Assembly: GCA_013043945.1 (NCBI GenBank) | Contig: JABEUW010000236.1 | Location: 1-6,590 of the forward strand | Source of the DNA: Vulcanimicrobiota bacterium | GTDB lineage: Bacteria; Vulcanimicrobiota; Vulcanimicrobiia; Vulcanimicrobiales; Vulcanimicrobiaceae | Reading direction: 5' to 3' | Length of the DNA: 6,590 nt | Shown: piece by piece, positions 1-4,547 of the stretch | Numbering within the stretch: position 1 is the stretch's first letter | Layout: each line of letters opens with the position of its first letter | Notes under the pieces: generated by a model | Told to the model about the DNA's origin: nothing | Seen by the model: the letters and a program-made list of their open reading frames with translations, nothing else | The model's database searches: none | Translations under genes and position numbers: made by a program

Positions 1-440
1 AAGCGAACGTTTTCGATTCGTTATTCAATACCGGAAGGAAACGCCGCGAACGCATTGAGGCGGAGCGTCGAGCGCGCGAGCTGTTGCGCTTCGTCGGCGT
101 ATCGGGAGTCGAGGAACAGTTCGCGCGCAACCTTCCCTACGGTACCCAACGGCGCCTCGAAATCGCTCGGGCGCTCGCCGCGCGCCCGCGATTGCTGCTG
201 CTCGACGAACCTGCGGCGGGACTGAACCCGTCGGAAAAGCGCGAACTCATATCGCTCATTCGGGCGATTCGCGATGCCGGAACGACGGTGCTCTTGATCG
301 AGCACGATATGGGGCTCGTGATGAATCTTTGCGAGCGGATCGTCGTGCTCGATTACGGCGAAATGATCGCCGAAGGAGCGCCGCAAGAGATTCGCGAGCA
401 TCCTCGCGTGATCGAAGCGTATCTGGGCGCGCCGGCATGA
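1..440 (+). CDS. livG: Branched-chain amino-acid ABC transporter ATP-binding protein LivG (5'-partial)
   Basis: C-terminal 145 residues of an ABC ATPase; the reading frame (codons from base 3) is open to the left edge, so the start and the Walker A motif lie outside the window. Visible in order: an ANVFDSLF segment matching the ENVL-type stretch of LivG, the ABC signature LPYGTQRR (about residues 44-51; the family usually has LSYGxQRRLEIARAL), Walker B LLLLDEP (64-70) followed by AAGLNP, and the switch histidine in LIEHDM (His101). The AAGLNP plus EHDM combination is typical of LivG rather than LivF. As a cytoplasmic subunit it would hydrolyse ATP to power uptake of Leu/Ile/Val or related substrates through LivH/LivM permeases, presumably encoded upstream. 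Its TGA overlaps the next start as ATGA, which indicates an operon and translational coupling. The true substrate cannot be read from the ATPase; urea and other hydrophobic amino-acid importers use close relatives. Confidence 0.9.
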   Translation, partial: ANVFDSLFNTGRKRRERIEAERRARELLRFVGVSGVEEQFARNLPYGTQRRLEIARALAARPRLLLLDEPAAGLNPSEKRELISLIRAIRDAGTTVLLIEHDMGLVMNLCERIVVLDYGEMIAEGAPQEIREHPRVIEAYLGAPA

Positions 441-1150
441 GTGCGTTACTTGAGGTTCGCGAACTCGAGGTGCGATACGGAGGTATCGTCGCATTGCGCG
501 GCATCGATCTTCGGGTAGAAGAAGGCGAGATCGTCGCGTTGCTCGGCGCCAACGGAGCGGGGAAAACGACGACGCTTCGAGCGATTTCGGGGCTGTTGCC
601 GATTCGTTCCGGCGATGTGGCTTTCGACGGCGCGAGCCTTCGCCGCCGTCCCCCCGACGCCGTCGCACGTCTTGGAATCGGGCACGTTCCGGAGGGCCGC
701 CGCGTCTTTACGCGGATGACGGTTCGCGAAAATCTCGAACTCGGGGGATTCGCGATCGCCTCGCGCCGCGAAGCGACCCAACGTATCGACGACGTGCTCG
801 ATATTTTTCCCCGCCTGCGCGATCGCCTCGCACAGCGTGCGGGGACGCTTTCGGGGGGCGAACAGCAAATGCTCGCGATCGGGCGCGCGCTGATCGCGCG
901 TCCCCGCCTGCTGCTCCTCGACGAACCCTCGCTCGGGCTCGCCCCGCTCGTCGTCAAGCAAATTTTTGAAGTGCTTCACGATATCCACGATCGCGGAACG
1001 ACGATCGTCCTCGTCGAACAGAACGCGCGTGCGGCGCTCGCGCTGGCCGACCGAGGGTACGTCCTCCGAAACGGCGAGATCGCCCGGGGCGACACGGCGG
1101 CGGCGTTGTCGGAAGACCCGGCGGTCGTCGCCGCGTACTTGGGAGGCTAA
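437..1150 (+). CDS. livF: Branched-chain amino-acid ABC transporter ATP-binding protein LivF
   Basis: A complete 237-residue ABC ATPase, the usual LivF length. The ATG at 437 overlaps the livG stop (ATGA) and places the first beta strand (LLEVRELEVRYG) at the expected N-terminus; longer in-frame extensions only cover livG. Motifs: Walker A GANGAGKTT (37-45), the LivF-typical GHVPEGRRVF Q-loop region (82-91), signature LSGGEQQ (138-144) followed by MLAIGRAL, Walker B LLLLDEPSLGLAP (158-170), and LVEQN (192-196), where the usual switch His is Gln as is normal in LivF. The protein ends in AAYLGG, the common LivF C-terminus. It pairs with LivG as the second ATPase of the importer. There is no good Shine-Dalgarno before the ATG, so translation probably depends on coupling to livG. 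The 3' half of this gene is repeated in decayed form at about 2545-2839. Confidence 0.95.
   Translation: MSALLEVRELEVRYGGIVALRGIDLRVEEGEIVALLGANGAGKTTTLRAISGLLPIRSGDVAFDGASLRRRPPDAVARLGIGHVPEGRRVFTRMTVRENLELGGFAIASRREATQRIDDVLDIFPRLRDRLAQRAGTLSGGEQQMLAIGRALIARPRLLLLDEPSLGLAPLVVKQIFEVLHDIHDRGTTIVLVEQNARAALALADRGYVLRNGEIARGDTAAALSEDPAVVAAYLGG
1141..1146 (+). promoter_or_regulatory. Shine-Dalgarno for the DUF2079 gene, inside the livF 3' end
   Basis: GGGAGG lies 4 bases before the GTG at 1151 and overlaps the last glycine codons of livF. It decides the GTG start and, with the livF TAA abutting that GTG, suggests translational coupling. A similar G-rich site built from the equivalent end of the livF remnant precedes the gene at 2841. 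Confidence 0.6.
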
Positions 1151-2554
1151 GTGTCGACCTCTATTGCCGGTGGAAAGGCGCAGAAAGCAATAGTTTGGAT
1201 CGGCGCCGCCCTCTTCGCCGTATTGTATTTCGCGCTGAATTTCAATAGTTGGTGGACGTACGACAGCCTCGACGATTTCGGCCTATTCATGCAATCCATG
1301 AACGATCCATCGGGAATGCTCAGGAACTCCGTGGAAGGAAGCCATTTCTTCGTTCACTTTTCCCCGATCTACGATCTCTTCGCGCCGCTCGTGCAGTTTA
1401 CCCATTCCGTCGTTCCGGTGCTCGTGCTTCAGTCCGTGGCGGGAGCGCTCGTCGGTATCGGTACCTACGAGCTCGCGAAGGGACGAATTCCCGAAAAATA
1501 TGCGGTCGCTCTCGCGTGCGTTGCCTTGCTCTATCCGCCGCTGGGCGGCCTCATCTACAACGCTCCCTACGAGACGTGCTTCGCTCCCGCCGCGACGGTA
1601 TGGATATTCGTTTTTGCTATGCGAAGAAACTGGACGGCGACGGTTCTCGTCGCGTTGCTTACGCTGGGCATAAAAGAAGATCAGGGAGTATTCCTCGCCT
1701 GGGACGCTCTCGTTGCCGGAGTGTTTGCATGGCGAACGGGCGACCGGGCCCTCCTAAAAGTATCGGGTTCGCTGTTCCTGGTGGCGCTCGTCGTACCGGC
1801 CGCTTGGCTGATCTGGCGGAACGACGTGCAAGCGCACTGGATAGCATTGAACCCGATATTTTCACCGGTCGCAAGCGGCGTCACGTCGCCGCTGACGAGC
1901 GCGCTACGACGGATCGGCTTCATGGGCGAAGTACTCGTTCCCCTCGGCCTCTTGCCCCTGTTTAGCGGCCGCTGGATGCTCTTTGCAATCCCGCCGTTTC
2001 TCGAGGTGTTGATCCCGCCGTACGACTCTCTGCGCGACGTACAGGCGCACTATAGCGGTGTGTGGATCGGTTATGCAATGATCGCCTTTGTTATGGGTGC
2101 CGGCCGCGTATACGCCGCGCATCCGCGTCGCCTTCGCGCGTTCGTTCAATTCAGTCTGATTGCCGCACCCGCAATTCTTATTTTTGCAAGCCCGCTGCAT
2201 TGGCGTGCGACCGTGCATGCGCGCACTCCGCAGGATGCGGTTCTCGACAGGATTCTTGCCGACGATTTGCCGCCGACGGGAACGATAGGCGTCAGTAACG
2301 GCATGTTCGGGCACCTTTGGGAAAGCAGGCGGTTCGAATTGGGGCTCGCGAATCGGCCCTGTTACGCGCTTGTAGACCCAACCTTATTGCCGAATACGCA
2401 GACGCCGATGGCGACGCTCGTACGAGAGAGAAGATGGGGAAGGTACGTGCGAGTCTGGGAGAAGAGCGGCGTGACGTTATATCGCCGGATATCTTGCGAG
2501 ACGAGCGAGGCCGGGACGTCTCGCGGGAGCGGCCTTCGTTCGCGACGCTCGTGA
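1151..2554 (+). CDS. DUF2079 family polytopic membrane protein
   Basis: 467 residues with about nine or ten hydrophobic segments (for example 13-31, 87-105, 117-135, 145-157, 163-175, 180-194, 204-222, 258-271, 303-318, 333-347) and a soluble C-terminal part. Recognised as DUF2079 from its spaced conserved features: an acidic N-terminal loop YDSLDDFGLFMQ (37-48), HFSP (69-72), Gln94, the YPP turn (128-130), KED (175-177), a HYSGVWIGY segment (300-308) and an SNGMFGHLWESRR stretch (382-394). DUF2079 proteins are uncharacterised; their fold resembles membrane glycosyltransferases of the GT-C type, so a lipid-linked sugar transferase role is possible but unproven. The GTG start at 1151 abuts the livF stop and has GGGAGG 4 bases upstream. 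The conserved C-terminus appears to stop near VTLYRR (441-446). The last 21 residues are Ser/Arg-rich and run towards or into the livF remnant, so they may be acquired sequence. CGATCG, frequent elsewhere in the window, is absent here, and the gene looks less GC-rich, so it may be foreign to the liv operon. Confidence 0.85.
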   Translation: MSTSIAGGKAQKAIVWIGAALFAVLYFALNFNSWWTYDSLDDFGLFMQSMNDPSGMLRNSVEGSHFFVHFSPIYDLFAPLVQFTHSVVPVLVLQSVAGALVGIGTYELAKGRIPEKYAVALACVALLYPPLGGLIYNAPYETCFAPAATVWIFVFAMRRNWTATVLVALLTLGIKEDQGVFLAWDALVAGVFAWRTGDRALLKVSGSLFLVALVVPAAWLIWRNDVQAHWIALNPIFSPVASGVTSPLTSALRRIGFMGEVLVPLGLLPLFSGRWMLFAIPPFLEVLIPPYDSLRDVQAHYSGVWIGYAMIAFVMGAGRVYAAHPRRLRAFVQFSLIAAPAILIFASPLHWRATVHARTPQDAVLDRILADDLPPTGTIGVSNGMFGHLWESRRFELGLANRPCYALVDPTLLPNTQTPMATLVRERRWGRYVRVWEKSGVTLYRRISCETSEAGTSRGSGLRSRRS

Positions 2555-2839
2555 TGGCGGAACGACGGTACCGTCGATCGAGCGCGCGTCGATCGATCGT
2601 TCACGCTGACCGCTCCTCGACGAACCCCAGGTCGTTCTTGGGGGCGCTGTCATCAAAAAAAGTCGATCTGCTTCGCGATATCATAACTGTGGGACAACGG
2701 CCGTCCTCGTAGAACAGAAGGGGCGTGCGGCGCACGTTCCGGCGGACCGGGATTACGGTCTCCCAACCGGGGAGATCGCGCACGGGCCGTGTTCGCAGAA
2801 GATTCCAGCGTGTTAGCCGCGTGTTTGGGGAGGGAATGA
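2545..2839 (+). pseudogene. Decayed second copy of the livF 3' half
   Basis: The whole stretch between the DUF2079 gene and the next start resembles the end of livF in the same order and orientation. Bases 2577-2627 match 878-928 without gaps at 40 of 51 positions, covering the segment before Walker B and its LLDEP. Bases 2691-2756 match 995-1060 without gaps at 51 of 66 positions, giving GTTAVLVEQ against the intact GTTIVLVEQ. The end, 2798-2833, matches 1112-1147 at 22 of 36 positions and reads SVLAACLG against VVAAYLG. Lesions relative to livF: a 1-base loss between 2563 and 2576, a TGA at 2607-2609 in place of Leu158, a net 3-base loss between about 2640 and 2690 with rearranged frame, and a 10-base loss between 2775 and 2797. 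The equivalent of the livF stop is shifted to TGA 2837-2839. Similarity may extend left to about 2488 with gaps but is weak there. It cannot encode a working ATPase. Either a duplication within this operon or a remnant of a related livF would explain it; the similar placement of both ends against a downstream gene favours duplication. Confidence 0.85.
2827..2834 (+). promoter_or_regulatory. Shine-Dalgarno for the DUF2721 gene, at the end of the livF remnant
   Basis: GGGGAGGG is followed by a 6-base spacer and then ATG 2841, which supports that start over the later in-frame ATG at 2874. The site corresponds to the Gly-Gly codons at the livF 3' end, so a piece of the dead gene still has a use. 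Confidence 0.6.
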
Positions 2840-2840
2840 T

Positions 2841-3347
2841 ATGCAGGCCGGATCGCTTCCGTTTTCAATCGGCATGGCTCAGGGAACTCCTATTACGGCG
2901 ATCATCGCCCAAATGATCGCGCCCGCCGTCTTTATTTTGGCATGCGGTAATTTGTTGAACGTCACGATGACGCGCGTCGTGCGTGCCGTCGACCGGGCGC
3001 GCGCGCTGTTCGTTGAAATTCACTCCTTGCCATCGGACGGAAATAATCAGCGCGATGCGATTCTCTCCGAACTGCGGCTCTACCAAGCGCGGATCGATTA
3101 TTTACAGCGAGCGCTTTCGGCGTATCATCTGGCGATCGGACTCTTCGTTTTGGCGAGCCTTGCGGTAGCTCTGAATGCACTGATGCGGGACGCGCTGTTT
3201 TGGTTGCCGACGGCATTAACCGTGGGCGGGACTCTTACGGTGCTGGTCGGTGCGATCGGCGTATTTTTGGAAACGCGCGTCTCGACGAATGCGATGAAGG
3301 CGGAGATTGCGCGCGAGCTGGGCGAAACCGGAACGTCGCGATCGTAG
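2841..3347 (+). CDS. DUF2721 family small membrane protein
   Basis: 168 residues with three hydrophobic helices: about 18-41, 96-115 and 119-144. Between helices 1 and 2 is a charged cytoplasmic-type segment. The sequence APAVFILACGNLLN, then RVVRAVDRARAL (46-56), then an amphipathic helix with QARIDYLQRAL (82-92) and a last helix ending in FLETRVS (142-148), is the DUF2721 layout. The function of this family is unknown; it is usually a small integral membrane protein of about this length. Start at ATG 2841 is chosen for the GGGGAGGG 6 bases upstream; ATG 2874 would still keep the first helix. It lies downstream of the liv genes and the livF remnant on the same strand, so it may be read through from the liv operon, but the 286-base gap could also hold its own promoter; none is recognisable. 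It converges on nagA with 7 bases between stops. Confidence 0.75.
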   Translation: MQAGSLPFSIGMAQGTPITAIIAQMIAPAVFILACGNLLNVTMTRVVRAVDRARALFVEIHSLPSDGNNQRDAILSELRLYQARIDYLQRALSAYHLAIGLFVLASLAVALNALMRDALFWLPTALTVGGTLTVLVGAIGVFLETRVSTNAMKAEIARELGETGTSRS

Positions 3348-3375
3348 AGCCCGCTTATCGAGCGATGACGGTTTC
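3324..3375. repeat. Imperfect inverted repeat across the convergent gene ends
   Basis: A perfect 7-base arm pair, GAAACCG (3324-3330) and CGGTTTC (3369-3375), encloses both stop codons and the 7-base gap between them. A further TCGC/GCGA pair (3336-3339 with 3362-3365) lies inside after unequal internal loops. It could act as a weak bidirectional terminator, the plus-strand side being followed by a short TTTCTT stretch. The loop is long (about 22 bases) and there is no real U-tract, so this is weak support. Confidence 0.25.
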
Positions 3376-4512
3376 TTGTTGGATTCCCGGCCGCCGGTAG
3401 ACGAATTCGCCGCCGACCATCGTCGCCAGCACTTCGTAGCGATCGTCCCAGAAGGAAAGATCGGCTCGCATTCCCACGGCGATCCGGCCCACTTCGTTTT
3501 GCGCGCCGATCGTTCGTGCGGGCGCGTGCGATGCCGCGACGATCGCTTGCGCGAAGGGCAACCCGGTAAAGGCCATATAATTGCGTAACGCACGATCCAT
3601 CGTGAGCGCGCTGCCGGCAATGGTGCCGTCGTCGGCGCGCATGACGCCGCCTTCGACGCGATAGCCCGGGCCGGCGGGCGGCATGAAATCGGTGGTGAGG
3701 ACGACGCGATCGCCGAGCATTCGATAGAGCACGTCGACCATCGGCGGCGCGACGTGATGTCCGTCGCAAATGAGTTGCACGGTCGTGCGACGATCTTGCA
3801 TGAACGCCGCAAGTAACGACGGATCGCGGTGGTCGAGCGGGCCCATGCCGTTAAATGCATGGGTAAGGCTTCGATATCCGGTGCCGATCGCCAACAATCC
3901 CTCCGCGTAGCGCGCCGCCGTGTGTCCCGCGGCGCATGCGACGCCGTGTTCGAGCATCGTGCGGACGAACTCGCTCGCGCCTTCGACTTCGGGTGCGAGG
4001 GTGACCATAACTAGGGCTCCGCGGCAGGCGTCGACCATCTCTTTCGCGCGCACGCTGGAAGCCGGAAGCAAACAATCGCCGCGATGTACGCGGCGAAATT
4101 TCGGATTCAGGAACGGCCCCTCGAAGTGAATGCCGAGGCAGCGAGCACCCTGTGGCTCGTTCTCCTCGACTTCGTGTGCCGCTTCGACGATCTCCGAGGC
4201 CGCGTGGAGCATCGATTCCCAGGGTGCCGTCATCACCGACGCGACGAACCCGGTCGCCCCGGTGGCGGCGTAGGCCCGCGAGGCGACCGGTACGGCGTAC
4301 CCCTGGTCGCGGTTGAAGAGCATATCGTCGGCGCCGTTCGTGTGCAGGTCGATCAGCCCGGGTGCGACCGAACATCCCTCGGGGCAGTGATGGTCGCTTG
4401 GCCCTTCGGCGGGAAGAATCGCCGCGATGCGGCCGCGGTCGATTGCGAGCCGCGCGTAGGCCGAGCTGCCGTCACCCATGGCGAGGAAGGCAGGGCCGAT
4501 GATGGTAGGCAT
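3355..4512 (-). CDS. nagA: N-acetylglucosamine-6-phosphate deacetylase
   Basis: 385 residues, the normal NagA length. It belongs to the amidohydrolase superfamily (TIM barrel flanked by a small beta domain) and would hydrolyse GlcNAc-6-phosphate to glucosamine-6-phosphate and acetate in the cytoplasm, feeding glycolysis or amino-sugar and wall recycling. Visible features: PGLIDLHTNG (51-60) after the first beta strands; GIHFEGPFLNP (127-137), with Glu131 as the expected metal ligand; AAGHT with His197; LTHAFNGM with His218 and the substrate-binding Asn221; a DGHH segment (250-253); and TTDFMPPAG with Asp275, the expected catalytic acid/base. The family HxH at residues 57-59 is HTN here, so the second His is lost. 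E. coli NagA also lacks this HxH and uses a single metal, so activity is still expected. The ATG at 4512 gives a typical N-terminus, but the only nearby purine run (AGG) is too close to be a good ribosome site. It lies 35 bases downstream of the dynamin-like gene on the same strand, so co-transcription is likely. Confidence 0.92.
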   Translation of the reverse strand: MPTIIGPAFLAMGDGSSAYARLAIDRGRIAAILPAEGPSDHHCPEGCSVAPGLIDLHTNGADDMLFNRDQGYAVPVASRAYAATGATGFVASVMTAPWESMLHAASEIVEAAHEVEENEPQGARCLGIHFEGPFLNPKFRRVHRGDCLLPASSVRAKEMVDACRGALVMVTLAPEVEGASEFVRTMLEHGVACAAGHTAARYAEGLLAIGTGYRSLTHAFNGMGPLDHRDPSLLAAFMQDRRTTVQLICDGHHVAPPMVDVLYRMLGDRVVLTTDFMPPAGPGYRVEGGVMRADDGTIAGSALTMDRALRNYMAFTGLPFAQAIVAASHAPARTIGAQNEVGRIAVGMRADLSFWDDRYEVLATMVGGEFVYRRPGIQQETVIAR

Positions 4513-4547
4513 ACCTAAACGCTGCTTCGACGGGCCGGGGAGAGCCC

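Noticed and set aside
329..436. Upstream extension of livF to 329
   Set aside because: It lies wholly within livG in another frame, and the ATG at 437 gives the standard LivF N-terminus and length.
2590..2599. CGATCGATCG tandem palindrome as a possible operator or recombination site
   Set aside because: It sits inside the livF-like block and aligns with ordinary livF codons; CGATCG is common across the window.
2317..2712. A 131-codon plus-strand frame spanning the DUF2079 end and the following gap
   Set aside because: Its first half is the DUF2079 gene read in another frame and its second half runs through the livF remnant; the piece LLRDIITVG is only residual livF similarity, not a gene.
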